From contig CM053143.1 in NCBI GenBank assembly GCA_028571685.1, forward strand, positions 4,951,501 through 5,015,500: a stretch of DNA of 64,000 nucleotides, in the 5' to 3' direction. This document shows, in pieces, positions 23,255 to 33,794 of this stretch. Source of the DNA: Heterohyrax brucei. Taxonomy: Eukaryota > Chordata > Mammalia > Hyracoidea > Procaviidae. The translations under genes and the position numbers were made by a program. The notes under the pieces were generated by a model that was not told the origin of the DNA, did no database searches, and saw only the letters and a list, made by a program, of their open reading frames with translations. Every line of letters starts with the position of its first letter. Position 1 is the stretch's first letter.

Positions 23255-24175
23255 CATTTAGGGAAGAGGATCTTTCAATATTTCATGTAACTTTGGTTTA
23301 GTTTTTATGAAGTGTTTAAATTTCTCTTTATTTTCAAAAGTCTTAATTTCACCATTATATTTGATAGACAATTTTGTAGGATAAATAATTCTAGGATGGA
23401 AGTTTTTCTCATTCAGGTCTTTGAATATGTTTGCCCATTGTTTTCTAGCCAGCATTGTTTTGGCAGAAAAGTCAGATGAATGTCTACAGGGTTTCCCTCA
23501 GAATGTTAGTTTTGATTTGAGCCTTGCTGTCTTCAGAAGCATCTCTTTGTGTTTTAGCTTATTAAGCTTAATTATAATATGCTTTGGTGTCCTTCTTTTT
23601 GGATCTAATTTTTGCAGTGTTCAATAAACATCTTGGATACTTATGTTCTCTTTGCTCATAATCTCAAGAAAGTTTTCTGTCAGCGTCTCTACAGCAATAC
23701 TCTCTATGTTGTCATTAATCCTCCCTTGTTCAGGAACTCCAGTTAAACGTAAATTATTCCTCTTCATGGAATCCCACGTATTTCTTAATGCTTCTTCATT
23801 TTTCTTATTTCTTTTCTCTGATTTCACCTCAAAAATGCTGGCGTTAGTTACTTTGTCTTCTAGGTCACTGATTCTAACTTCCATCTGTTCAATTCCACTC
23901 TTTTGGCTTTGGATAGAATTATCCAATTCTGTAATTTTGTTATTAATCTGACGTATTTCAGATCATTGATGTTCTAGCATTTCAAACAGTTTACCAAATT
24001 TTTCATTTTGTTCTATTGCATTTTGTTTTTCATTTTGTTCTATTTCACTTGGTTTTATATATGATTCTTTTGTATTCAACCTCTGTTAGATTCAGACAGG
24101 CTTCTTCATCTGGGAAATCTTTTGAATTTTTTTGAATCTTTGGTGAATTTTCTGGGGCATTTGAAGGCTGTTCCT
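23255..24175 (-). pseudogene. L1 element C ORF1 (RNA-binding chaperone)
   Basis: Coiled coil at 23926-23621 (SGIEQMEVRISDLEDKV, then KRNKKNEEALRNTWDSMKRN) leading into the RRM start (NLRLTGVPEQG, KENISIQDVY). The C-terminal domain is open at 23455-23258 with MLARKQWANIFKDLNEKNFH, PRIIYPTKLSIKYNGEIKTF and KPKLHEILKD. Domain order matches L1 ORF1p. The frame is broken between these pieces. Confidence 0.9.
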
Positions 24176-24283
24176 TTAAATGATTAATTATGGTCTGCTG
24201 CCTGCTGCCATCTAGATACTATTTGATTTCTCTGATAATGGATCTAAGAGAATTATTGGTCACCAGCTGTCTCTATTACTCTA

Positions 24284-24697
24284 GTGATTTGTCCCAAGTG
24301 GACTCTCAAGGGTGGAAGACTCTGCTTATTGAGTAGCAAAGAGGCTGCTCTGTTTATGGAGAAACTGGGGGCTGTCAGCCAATCTTACAGTGTGAGTGAG
24401 AGAAAAGAGGCAGGTAGAGTTGAGGATTTTTCAATAGAGAAATGTTCAGGGAGAAATACAAGCCCCTCAGCCTTAAAAGTAAACTGCACTTCTATGCAGA
24501 GAGCTGTCCAGGTGCTGAACTGGGAGCTGGGAGCTGTCCAGCAGGCTGGCCTGAACAGGCAGTGGGGAATAGCAGACTTCACCCGCCAGCTTATAATGAA
24601 AGTGTGTTACCGTTACCAGCCGTTTGCGGAAGCTGCAGTTCTGTGTTACAATGAAGCAGCAGAAGCAGAGGTCAGGTGGCCGCTGGATCATTTTTGA
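24284..24697 (+). other. Antisense open frame in the 5' UTR of L1 element C
   Basis: A 137-codon frame runs antisense to the L1, 156-569 bases from its 5' end, where the antisense frames of the L1s at 1.5 and 48 kb also lie. The protein sequence is not obviously similar to theirs. It has no motif I recognise. The region is GC-richer than the rest of the L1, which raises the chance of a long open frame. Confidence 0.3.
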
Positions 24698-24870
24698 GAG
24701 CAGAAGATTAGCCTGATACTGTTACCCAGTCAAATATGTTAGGTCCTAAGGCTCCCCAGATATTCAATGCTCCATAAAAAATATCATCCAGGTCTTAGTT
24801 CTCAGAGGGAAATGAGGAGACATCTGTTTACTCCTCCATCTTTTATCGGTTTGTATCCTCCTCTGTTTCT

Positions 24871-25115
24871 GATTCTTCTTCTTCATTTGTTGTTCTGGGA
24901 AAATAGAGACCAATTATGGTGCCTCTGATGGCCACTGACAAAATTTTAAGGCCCCGGGAATTATGGGTTGAGCTAGGAGGTAGACAATAGGCACTAAAAA
25001 TGTTATTAGGTCAGTGAACTGAAAAATACCATGAAACTGTGACCCTAAACCTCCAAACCAATAAACAAAATCACATGAGGCTTTTGTTTGTACATATTCA
25101 GCCTCAGAAGCTATT
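24871..25115 (-). repeat. Old dispersed repeat (right part, after inserted L1)
   Basis: Continues the repeat broken at 18775: GATTCTTCTTCTTCATTTGT, GGGAAAATAGAGACCAATTA, GATGGCCACTGAC, CCATGAAACTGTGACCCTAA. Joined with 18000-18775 it gives one element split by L1 element C. Confidence 0.45.
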
Positions 25116-25344
25116 CTTTTTTTTTTCTGTTGTTGTAAATAAATCTATCATGCTACTTTTGTTCACTCAACTTGTTACAGATGTACAGATTTTTAACATT
25201 ATTATAATAATCATCTTTGTAACTCTTCCCTTAACCAATTTGATCAGTCTATCACTGTCAACCCCGCTCCCTCCCTCACACCTCTGGTAACAACTAATAA
25301 ACTTTGTTCTCTATAGATTTGTCTTTTTGTGTGTTTTTCCAAGG

Positions 25345-25500
25345 CCCACTGGTGACAAAATAGTTAAAAAGTTGACTGTTAGCCAGAAGTTGGCAATTTA
25401 AACTTACCAACTTTTCTGTGGAAGAAAGACAAAGCAGTCTGCCTCCATAGGGTCAGTATAAGTCAGAATCAACTTGATGGCAGTAGGCTTGGTTTTTGGT
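25345..25500 (+). mobile_element. AfroSINE
   Basis: Complete but diverged: CACTGGTGACAAAATAGTTA head, GTTGACTGTTAGCCAGAAGT, GGTCAGTATAAGTCAGAATC, CTTGATGGCAGTAGGCTTGG tail. An 11-bp repeat TTTGTCTTTTT lies at 25318-25328 and 25500-25510, although about 16 bases separate the first copy from the SINE head. Confidence 0.88.
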
Positions 25501-25637
25501 TTGTCTTTTTATATAAATGAGATCATACAATATTTGTTCTTTTGTAATAACTTATTTAAGTCAGCATAATATCTTCCAGTTTCATCCATGTCAGTACAGC
25601 CTATCAAGCTTTCATTATTTTCCTACCAGCTGAATAG

Positions 25638-25680
25638 CCAAGCCAAGTGCCATCGAGTTGGATCTGACTCATGGTGACCC
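25638..25680 (-). mobile_element. 43-bp AfroSINE-tail insertion with target-site duplication
   Basis: The inserted bases run CCAAGCCAAGTGCCATCGAG to CTCATGGTGACCC, the reverse complement of the last 43 bases of a GGCTTGG-tailed AfroSINE. Flanks are AGCTGAATAG (25628-25637) and AGTTGAATAG (25681-25690). Removing insert and one flank restores the L1 sequence GCTGAATAGTATTCCATT. Confidence 0.88.
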
Positions 25681-25858
25681 AGTTGAATAGTATTCCATTA
25701 TATATATGTGCACATTTTGTTCATTTATTTGCTGGCTGGCGTTTAGGTTGTTTCCAGTTTGGGGCTTTTGTGAATAGTGCTGCAATGAACATCTGCTTAA
25801 GTCTTAGTTTTCAGGTCTTTTGGGTATGTATCTCAAAGTGAAATTGCTGGGTACTACA

Positions 25859-26402
25859 TAGTCTGAGAATTAAATTTGCAAACTCACCCTAGAAAAAGTG
25901 CTGTATACCTCATTGCTGAATATCACTGTGGTTACCTTCAAAACATTCCCCTTGGAAAGCCGTGCACCAATGCCGGTGCCTAGTCCACCCTTCAAAGAAA
26001 TTTTGAAATTCTTTTTCTGGAATGGCCATCAGAGCTGTCACTGTATTATCCTTGAGGTCCTGAACGCCATCAAGATGTCTTCTTTTCAATATTTCCTTTA
26101 TCTTTGGATAAAGAAAAAAGTCACTGGGAGCCAGATCGGATGGGTAGGTTGGATGTTCTGATACCATTACTTGTTTACTGGCTTAAAACTTCCTTGCAGA
26201 CAGCTATACAATTAAGTTTGCATACTTCCCACCATGCCACCATGAGCAAGGGCCATTCCAGCATTCCAAAATTGCTTTGAAGGGTGAACTAGGTGCTGGT
26301 ATCAAGGCACTTCGAAGGTAATTGTACTGATATTCAGAAATGAGATATGTAGCACTTAGAACAATTAAGTTCATGGACTTACTTGTCAGAACTCGTACAG
26401 TA
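25859..26402 (-). mobile_element. Palindromic (foldback) mariner, copy 1
   Basis: Inserted in the old L1 at a TA. The left arm 25859-26029 and right arm 26251-26402 are diverged reverse complements: CTGAATATCACTGTGGTTAC near 25917 pairs with the region near 26330, and GTGCCTAGTCCACCCTTCAA with TTGAAGGGTGAACTAGGTGC. A loop of about 220 bases holds the transposase C-terminus on the minus strand: HPTYPSDLAPSDFFLYPKIK, where the final D of the D34D triad falls, then EILKRRHLDGVQDL. The left arm itself encodes EKEFQNFFEGWTRHR. A normal mariner has ends of about 30 bp, so the second arm is an inverted copy of the element's own 3' end. Confidence 0.82.
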
Positions 26403-26682
26403 GTTCTATTTTTAGTTTTCTGAGGAACTACCACACTGCTTTCCACAATGGCTGTACTATTTTGCATTGAGAAGGGGTGTCAATTTCCTCATATCCTCAC
26501 CAACATTTGTTTCCTCTCTCTCTCTCTCTCTTTTTCTTTTCTGTCTAATCTTAGCCATACTACTGGGAGTGAAATGGTGTCTCATCATGGTTTTGATTTG
26601 CAAATCTCTCATGTTCTGTATTTGAGACCTTTCATGACTGGATTATTTGCATTCTTTGTTGTCAAGTTGTCTTTTTGTTGTT

Positions 26683-28452
26683 AAATGCAAATTCTTAGAA
26701 CTACTCAAACTGACTCAAAAGAAAATAAAAACTATAGACAGACCTATAAAAGGACTTAATCAAAAACTTGATCAAAAACCTCCCAACAAATAATGAACTG
26801 GACCAGATGGCTTCACTGAAGAATTCTACTAAACATTTAGAGAAGATCAACACCAGTGTTATTTAAACTCTTCCAAACAATAAAGGAAGAAGGAACAATC
26901 CCTAATTCATTCTATGAAACAAATATAATCCAGAGATTCAAAGTGGACAAAGATTCTACCAAAAAAAACTACTACAAGCTAATATTGCTTATTAACATAG
27001 ATGCGAAATTCCTCAACCAAACACTAGCAAACAGAATCTGACAGCATATTACAAGAGTCATATACATGACCAGAGGGATTTATCCTAAGAATGCTAGAAT
27101 GTTTCCACATTGGAAAATCAATAGACATAGTGCACAACATCAATAGCACAAAAGTGAAGAACCACAAGATTGTCTCTATGGATACAGAAAAAAAAAAATC
27201 AATAAAATCTCTGGCTGGCAAAATCTAATATCCTGTTTTGATGAAAATCCTAAAGATGACTGGAAGAGAAGGATTGATGATTCAGGGCATATATGAAAAG
27301 CCAACAGGTAATATTACACTTAATGGAGAAAGACTGAGAAATTTCTCCTTAAAATCAGGAATATGACAAGAGTGTGCCCTCTCATCACTTCCACTCAACA
27401 TTGTATTAGAGGTCTTATAGAAGAGTAATAACACAAGTAAAAGAAATAAAAGGTACACATATTAGAAGAAAAGAAATAATATTATTTCTATTTGCCAATG
27501 ATATGATCTTATATATAGAAATTCCCACAGTCCACACGAAAACTTCTAGAGTTAGTAGAGGAATTTAGCAAAACTGCAGGGTACAAGATCAACAGAAATC
27601 AATTTGATGTCTATGTACCAGCAATGACAAATCTAAAAGAGGTAATAGGAAAACAATTTCATTTAATATAACATCTGAAAACAATCTAAGCAGGGATATG
27701 AAGGAGTTACACAATGATAACTATAAAGCCCTGCTGGAAGATGTTAAAGAAAAATAAATGGAAAAATGTCCCATGCTCATAAATTGAATTAATATTGTTA
27801 AGATGTAGATTCTATCACAAACAATCTATAGATTCAGTCCAATCCTGATCAGTATTCTCACCACCTTATTTACAGATACCAGAGAGAAGAAATCTTTACT
27901 TTATATGGAATGGCAAGAGGCCCCAAATAGCTAAAGCAAACGTTGCAAGGGAAGAATAAAGTAGGAGGACTCAAACTACCTAATATTAAAATATGCTGTA
28001 CAGCTACAGTAATCAAAACAGCCTCGTGCTGGTATAACAAAAGACATAAACAGAATAGAATTTAAATCCAGAAATAAAGTCACCCTCCTATAGTCAACTG
28101 ATTTTTGACAAGGGCACTAAGTCCATTCAAAATGGTACTGGGAAAATTGGATTTTTGCTTTCAGCAAAATGAAACAGGATCCATGTATCATACCACACGC
28201 AAAAACAAATTCAAAACGAGTTAAGGATCAAATTCTTAGAAGAACAAGATGAAACAATGCTATCAGGTCAAGCTTTTAATGATGGAATGTCTAATATAAT
28301 AGCAAAAGCACAAAAGAGCAAGAAACAAAGTTTTTTAAATCGTTCATTGAAAGAGTTTGTAAAAAAAGTGAAAAGACTATTGCTTGAGAGAACTGCTTCA
28401 GAAACCGTATGTCTGAAAAGAACCTCATAAACAAAAAATATATAAAATATCT
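26683..28452 (+). mobile_element. Old L1 5' segment, inverted relative to its 3' part
   Basis: Plus-strand L1 ORF2 from just before the reverse transcriptase to the region upstream of the C-terminus. Recognisable across frames: a DQMASLKNSTKH-like GPDGFTGEFYQ relic near 26800, EGTIPNSFYETNI at 26880, the Y/FAND version of FADD at 27491-27502, and a SGKIGFLLSAKMKQDP-type region near 28150. It ends near GAACCTCATAAACAAAAAAT, just before the L1 position where the opposite-strand segment at 26682 begins. Many stops; inactive. Confidence 0.85.
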
Positions 28453-28463
28453 ACTTAGTTATT

Positions 28464-28536
28464 CAAGGAGCACCTGGTCCCTGGCCCGAAGGGTCGCCAT
28501 GAGTCAGATCCAACTCAACAGCACTTGGCTTGGCTG
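28464..28536 (+). mobile_element. 73-bp AfroSINE-tail insertion with target-site duplication
   Basis: Carries CCCGAAGGGTCGCCATGAGT, CAGATCCAACTCAACAGCAC and TTGGCTTGGCTG, the GGCTTGG-type AfroSINE end. It is flanked by perfect 11-bp repeats ACTTAGTTATT at 28453-28463 and 28537-28547. Confidence 0.93.
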
Positions 28537-28547
28537 ACTTAGTTATT

Positions 28548-28705
28548 AATGGACGTGTGGTTGTGTACTACCTGTCTTCACATGGTTATTCAATTTTCTT
28601 TTTCTTGGATAAATAATTAGTAGCCAAGCCAGTAACTAGTAAACTCTTTTTAAAAATGATTGTGCCACTTTACATTCCTACCAGCAATGTACCAAAGTTC
28701 TAGCA
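28548..28705 (-). mobile_element. Old L1 3' UTR fragment
   Basis: TTCTTTTTCTTGGATAAATA, AAATGATTGTGCCACTTTAC and ATTCCTACCAGCAATGTACC match the old L1 3' UTR in reverse. It contains an 11-base AfroSINE-tail insertion. Confidence 0.75.
28623..28633 (-). mobile_element. 11-bp AfroSINE-tail insertion (candidate)
   Basis: GCCAAGCCAGT lies between AATTAGTA (28615-28622) and AACTAGTA (28634-28641). The surrounding L1 reads through if the insert and one 8-bp flank are removed. Short enough that chance cannot be excluded. Confidence 0.5.
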
Positions 28706-28759
28706 GAAGGTGAGTGTGACCTGTGACTTGCTTGTCCTAGCTGTGTATCATTAGGTAAC

Positions 28760-29170
28760 ATTGTGAGCACAAATTTAATAGTTTGAAACAAGACACATTT
28801 ATTATTCTGCTGTTTATGTAGGTTAGAATTTCAGGCATGGTTTAGTCTGGTGTTCTACAAGGCTCTAATCAATTTGTTAGACAACTGGTTTCTCATGTGG
28901 TGAGGAAAGGGGACAGAGAGAGATCTTCTTACAAACTAACACAGCTGTTGACTGAATTCAGTGCCTTGCAGCAGTAGAAATGAGGGCTTTAGTGTTTGTT
29001 GACTGTCAGTTAGAGGCTGCCCTAAGTTCTCACAGTTCTTTGCCACATAGGGTTCCCCAACATGATAGGTTGCTTTTTCAAAGCCAGAAAGACAGCAAGA
29101 GTCTCTAATAAGATGGGCACTCTGTTGGATCTGACTCGATGGCACTTGGCCTGGCACGATGCATGAGAAC
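28760..29170 (-). mobile_element. MLT1-like LTR, diverged
   Basis: The plus strand shows ACACATTTATTATTCTGCTG, GTGTTCTACAAGGCTCTAAT, TTTCTCATGTGGTGAGG, CACAGTTCTTTGCCACATAG, GGTTCCCCAACATGATAGGT and AAAGCCAGAAAGACAGCAAG, in the order of an MLT1 LTR read in reverse. Poorly conserved, so the subfamily is open. Confidence 0.5.
29122..29155 (+). mobile_element. AfroSINE 3'-tail fragment
   Basis: GTTGGATCTGACTCGATGGC then ACTTGGCCTGGC is the AfroSINE end, set in the LTR-like sequence. The flanks (AGATGGGCAC and CGATGCATGA) are only loosely similar, so the duplication is doubtful. Confidence 0.65.
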
Positions 29171-29739
29171 ATAAGATATATCTTATGCTACATAAGAACA
29201 TAGTCCCGTATAGCTAATTCCATGTAATCTCTCATTTTACTGTATTCTCACACTAGTATTTTTTAATCTGGTCATTTGAGCAGCCCTGAAAAGGCATAGC
29301 AATGTGTCTTTAAATTTCATCTTGTGTTACTAAAGTTATAAATTTTACCTCTATGTGTACTCTAACTCCACAATACATGCCTTCTATTTTTGTTTTTGAA
29401 TCTCAATTATATTTAAGAATACACAAAAATAGGATAAAAAATCTCATATTCATCTTTATTTTAATTATTTCTAGAGCTCTTCATTGTTTTGTGTAAGTTC
29501 AAGAATAACATTTGAACTGTAATAACATTCTTCGTGACTAAAGAACTTGGTTTAACAGTCCTTGCACAAACTGCTTATAGTAAGTTCTCGTAGATTTTAT
29601 TTCTCTGAAAAATTTATTTCTCCTTCATTCTTTGAAAGATACTTTCAGTGTAGCCATCTAATTTGACAGTGTTACAAGGCCCCTTGGCTGTTTCCTGGCT
29701 TGCATAGTTTCTATTGGAAAAACTGTTCTGTTTATGTTT
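29171..29739. other. No recognisable feature
   Basis: About 570 bases of AT-rich sequence with no gene or repeat I can name. Confidence 0.45.
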
Positions 29740-31000
29740 GCCTCTCCATAGTAATATATGACTTCTGTTTGGCTGCTTTCAATACTCTTTGTCATTCATA
29801 TTCATAAAACTGATTTTTACATTCATTTGTATGGTATACTTTGTACTTACCCTCCTTGGAATTCATTGAGCTCTTAGGAACAGTGAGCTTATAATTTTCA
29901 TCACATTTGGAAATCTTTTATTGTTATTACTTTAAATAATATTTGCCATCCATTCTCTTTCTAGGTCCCAAATTATAACTGTATTTCATATTTTCCCATA
30001 AGTTGCTGAGTCTCTCTGTTCATTTATTATCAGTCTTTAGTTTCTCTCTGCTCTTCATTTTTGTTGTTTTATATTGCTACATTTTCAAATTCAAAAATTC
30101 AAAAATCTATTCTGCAGTATTAATTTGTTGTTTTCATCCATTAAGATTTTCTTTCAAATATTTACTTTAATCTCTAAAATTTCTATTTGTTTCTTCTTCA
30201 CATTTTCCATTACTCTTTTCACTATGTGATTTCTTATGAGTCTGATCATATTGAATACATTTTTAATGTAATTTAACATCCTTTGCTAATTATAACATCG
30301 GTGGCATGTTTGCCAATGGCACTTGGCTTGGCTTGGAGCATGTTTGTGACCTTTTCTATCAAGTGAATATTTTCTCTTAATTATGGATCATATTTCTCTC
30401 CTTTGTAAATCTAGGCATTTTTTAAAATATATTCTTAAACTCATACATTTTATGTTGTTAAGTATTAAACCTTGTTTTATTCTTTTAGAGTTTTGAGCTG
30501 TCTTGAAAGGCAATTAAGTAACCTACAGATCTGCTTTATCTTTTAGATAAAGTTTGTTTTTAAGCTTGTTAGACAATGGGTCTAGAATATTCTTATTTGG
30601 CTTGTTTAGCCTTAATTAAGCAGATCTTGAGCATCTGGCCTGAAAGTTCCATGTATTCAATCTTGTCTCACCACTCTGCTGGTGGGGACACAAATGATTC
30701 TTATTTTCATGAGAGTTCTTTTCTTTTTTCACTTTTTTTTTTTTTTTTTAGCAATCCTGGATAACTGTTCTTTGCCTATCTCTTACTATTTCTTTGCTCA
30801 GTCTCTTGAAGATTTTACTCTACACAAAGCCTCAAAGAATGTTATAACCAGATTTCTGGAATATTTTCTTTTGGAAGCTTCCTTTTCTTGCCTCAAAAAT
30901 TCTGTTTCAATATCTTTGTACTCTGATTCATGTCTTAGAAAATCAGTCCCAAGAGTAGGCTCTGTGTAGGTTCCCTTTCCCTATGCCACAGTGTAGAGAT
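29740..31000 (-). mobile_element. Very old L1-type LINE segment
   Basis: The plus strand carries TTTGGCTGCTTTCAATACTC, TTGGAATTCATTGAGCTCTT, TCACATTTGGAAATCTTTTA, CAGTATTAATTTGTTG, TTTCTATTTGTTTCTTCTTC and ATCCTTTGCTAATTATAACA. This order is typical of an ancient mammalian L1 in reverse up to about 30420. Beyond that the match fades. A T18 run lies at 30730-30748. The open frames at 30576-30969 are accidental. Confidence 0.5.
30313..30337 (+). mobile_element. 25-bp AfroSINE-tail insertion with target-site duplication
   Basis: The insert CCAATGGCACTTGGCTTGGC plus TTGGA is flanked by perfect 9-bp repeats GCATGTTTG at 30304-30312 and 30338-30346. Confidence 0.85.
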
Positions 31001-31254
31001 TGCCTCCAGCCACCAAGATGGGGCAATCACAGACAATCCCTGTTCCTCTTCACTCAGGGACTAAAGATCTGCCCTGCTTATTAGCCTATGTCTGAAGACA
31101 GTAACTCTGCATTTTGTCCAGTTTTCTATGCATTAGCAATGGGAGAGTAATTTGGACCTTATTACTTCCTCAAGGTGATGCATGTACTGTATTGTTTCTG
31201 CCAGAGGCAGAGTACACTGGTAAAAGGCTCAGATTCTTAAGAAAACTGAAAACT

Positions 31255-31450
31255 TGGACACTCAGATTTGCAATGTTAACTCTGTGAGCATGGACAACTT
31301 ATTAGTAAACTGTCTGTGCCTCAGTCTATTCATCTGTAAAATGATGATAGCAAAATTAATATCTACCTCACAGATATATTGCCAGGACTTAGTGTATGCC
31401 ACATTCTTAGAAGAGGATGGTATGCAGTAAGCAAAATGTAATTGTTATTC
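31255..31450 (+). mobile_element. MIR SINE
   Basis: Good MIR pattern: GTGAGCATGGACAACTTATT, CTGTCTGTGCCTCAGTCTAT, TCATCTGTAAAATGATGATA, ATCTACCTCACAGATATATT. Confidence 0.88.
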
Positions 31451-32489
31451 CTAAACAAGTTACTCTCTTCGTCCCTTGACCTAGTTTCCCGAAATAGTTT
31501 TATCTTCTATTAAAGTAAAAGGAGTCTGCAATGATTACCAATACACATCTAACTTCAGTTAGACCTGGAAAAGTACTAGAACAATTTGTGGTAGTGACCA
31601 AAGTGGACTTTAACATTTAGCATTTATCTGTAATTATCTGTAATTTTTTGAGAATATATTTCTGTGTTAATTTTATAACCAAACATGATGAAACAGAAAA
31701 GAAAAAGCAACAATATTCCTTCTATAGTAGATACTGCTAGGTGGTTCCCATACTCGGTGTTTTCCTCTTCCTTTTTGATTCAGTTATCTAAATTCTGGTT
31801 CCCTGTCTCCCCTGCTATTAAATGTAGACAAGTGACTAAGTTGTAGCTAAATCACTAGGCTCCACTTCCAGGAACTATAAAAATGTCCCACATATGTTCA
31901 TTTAAAATCTTACTTTTCAACTTCTGGACTGGAAAGAGAAGTTCTTCAAAGAGGCCTTGGATGCATGTGATGATTTATCTTCCTCAGTCTGGATTTCATG
32001 GAAGAGGGGCAACTGGCTAAATCATTCACACAAACGTTATTTATGTGATTTGCAAGTAGTCACCCTGTTAGTGAGCTAGGATAAGAGACCATGGCCGTCT
32101 AATTGAAAAGTCTACACTCTTCAAGCCACCCACTTCATCAATTTTCCTAGGAAAAAAATGTATAAAATATACAATAAGTAGAACCGTTTCAACTTAAGAA
32201 TTTTCTAATGTGAGATCAAAAAAAGTAGCAAGTATCAGTGGTATTTCCAAAAGTGCTTTCAAAGGGTTGGAATAATTATGAAAGTCATAGTAGGTACTAT
32301 TATACTAGATAGGAGGGACAAAGTGAGTACAAACCTATAGGATTCTAAGGTTAAACAATCAAGTCATTTATACTTGCAACACTAATAGGCAAAAGACAGC
32401 ATGAGGGTAAGTGGTCTGCATTTTATCAGAGTCAATTAAAACGAATTAATGCTCCATGATCTAATTTTCCAGGTAGCAAAAGTACACCT
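31451..32489. other. Mostly unassigned; possible old DNA-transposon relic
   Basis: Positions 31770-32030 weakly recall a mammalian MER-type element (TCTCCCCTGCTATTAAATGT, AAGTGACTAAGTTGTAGCTA, CTCCACTTCCAGGAACTATA), but I cannot name the family. The rest is unassigned. Confidence 0.3.
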
Positions 32490-32640
32490 TAACCTCAGAA
32501 CCCTAAAGAAGAGAGTGGTAAGAACTGAAGTTTGGGTACAGTCATATGCGCGGATCTACCATCAACTAGCTCAGTGTCCAAACTTCCCAAGCCTCAGTTC
32601 CATCATTGGAAAACTAAGGAATAATAAAAGCTTTTTTATT
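32490..32640 (+). mobile_element. Possible MIR SINE
   Basis: Weak similarity only: CAAGCCTCAGTTCCATCATT then GGAAAACTAAGGAATAATAA recall the MIR CCTCAGTTTCCTCATCTGTA core. Confidence 0.4.
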
Positions 32641-32926
32641 TTGAGCACAAATATACAAGATCAAAAGTTTTTCCATACATCAAACACATCTATAATCTAG
32701 CGCTCTGCGTAATTGTAAAAGGCCACGTATCCTCACATAGAGCAAAAACGTGGTTTAGTATTTTATGAATATTTCAGGCTATCTGCAATTTCAAAAAACC
32801 TCCTGTATCTTGGCAGAGTGTAAAGTGAAACCAGTACTTTGCCTATCTATCTATGCAAACACAGACTTTTTCCTTTTATTGCATTTGACAAAAAACAACG
32901 TGCTTTAATTCAAGTCATATATTTTA

Positions 32927-33440
32927 TTAGGAATAAATAAATCCAATATAATATTTGGTGACTTCATATGGGAGGAAAACTACAGCCAAATTTACAGGCC
33001 CTTCCTGTATGAATCCTTTAAATGAAGAGTTTGAAAAAAAAAACAGGGGAGGGATAAAAATGTTTTTAGCTACAACTTCAGGACACCATTGCTTTAATCG
33101 TACTGTTAAAATGATGGAAACAAGAACAGCATTTGCTCTAACATTTTCAATCTTCTTGATATTTGGCAAAATGTCAAGGGCATCAAAAGCATTTATACAA
33201 TCTTCATGTTGTTTTTTATCTCCCAAATACAGATTGAAGCTAAAATATTTTGAGGATTATTCTGTTGTCATGCCTCTTTACCTTTAAACTTAAGTCTTCA
33301 AATTCAACAATGCTCTAATGATAGCCTACTGCAAATGCTCAACTGCTTCCAAATCCCAGTTGCATATATTTTTCACTGTGTTGTTTGACATAAGTTCAAT
33401 AATCTCAATATCAGCTTGTCCTTTACTATAATAACAAACT
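32927..33440 (-). pseudogene. Possible processed pseudogene of an unidentified protein
   Basis: The minus strand has a 99-codon open frame (33226-32927) with varied composition: MGDKKQHEDCINAFDALDIL, then KKIENVRANAVLVSIILTVR and LKQWCPEVVAKNIF. Upstream, across two stops, lies SNNTVKNICNWDLEAVEHLQ (about 33395-33336). AATAAAA follows the frame on the minus strand at about 32926-32932. Amphipathic helices and few low-complexity runs suggest a former coding sequence, but I do not recognise the parent. It could also be chance. The AfroSINE tail at 33451-33474 lies just upstream. Confidence 0.25.
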
Positions 33441-33450
33441 ATGTCTGTCG

Positions 33451-33474
33451 AGTCAACGTCACTTGGCTTGGCGG
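33451..33474 (+). mobile_element. 24-bp AfroSINE-tail insertion with target-site duplication
   Basis: AGTCAACGTCACTTGGCTTG plus GCGG is the AfroSINE end. Flanks are ATGTCTGTCG (33441-33450) and ATCTCTGTCG (33475-33484), nine of ten identical. Confidence 0.8.
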
Positions 33475-33484
33475 ATCTCTGTCG

Positions 33485-33794
33485 GCCAAAAAGGAATTTA
33501 GCTATTATTGGAGATGGATGTGAAGACTGGAATATAAATAACAGAGATTTAAAACTCTGTTAAAGACAAAAATTTCTTTTCTTTTGTCGTATACAAATAA
33601 TGCCTTTCCCACTTGAAATCATTCAATGAATTGATTGACACAACAGTAAAATGAGCATTTGGCCATCTAAAGGCAGAATATTATCACAAAATTTATGATA
33701 AAGCAAAAGAGAGTTAAATAATGGATTTGAAAGATTTCAAAGCAGAGCAATCATGGGGAAGGAAACAAAGGAAGGCAAAAAAGAAGTGCACAAG
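33485..33794. other. No recognisable feature
   Basis: About 310 bases, AT-rich, with no assignable repeat or gene. Confidence 0.45.

Larger units (their letters stand above)
18776..24853 (-). mobile_element. L1 element C, near-full-length, with target-site duplication
   Basis: A 6.08-kb minus-strand L1 with a 17-bp flanking repeat: TATCCTCCTGTGTTTCT at 18759-18775 and TATCCTCCTCTGTTTCT at 24854-24870 (one mismatch). Layout on the minus strand: 5' UTR 24853 to about 24170, ORF1 to about 23255, ORF2 from about 22829 to 18960, and a short 3' UTR ending in an AT-rich tail at 18776. It lacks the GC-rich 3' UTR of the copies at 40 and 41 kb, so it belongs to another subfamily. It is the best-preserved L1 here but still carries several stops. 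Confidence 0.95.
25116..26682 (-). mobile_element. Old L1 (L1M-type) 3' segment of a 5'-inverted copy
   Basis: The plus strand reads as a classic old L1 3' UTR in reverse: TTGTAAATAAATCTATCATG, GGTAACAACTAATAAACTTT, AATGAGATCATACAATATTT, TTTCATCCATGTCAGTACAG, GAATAGTATTCCATTATATA, TGCTGCAATGAACATCTGCT, TTTGGGTATGTATCTCAAAG, and past the mariner GAACTACCACACTGCTTTCC. Inside it are an AfroSINE (25345-25500), an AfroSINE tail (25638-25680) and a mariner (25859-26402). Its 5' boundary at 26682 abuts an L1 piece in the opposite direction, as in twin priming. Confidence 0.85.

Noticed and set aside
24385..24691. Further frames on both strands in the L1 element C 5' UTR
   Set aside because: Shadows in GC-richer DNA; only the longest antisense frame was kept as a candidate.
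18776..24853. Possibly active L1
   Set aside because: FADD is intact, but ORF1 and ORF2 contain several stops and frameshifts.
30576..30969. Open frames of 62 and 95 codons
   Set aside because: They run through a T18 tract and old LINE sequence; phenylalanine-rich low-complexity peptide.
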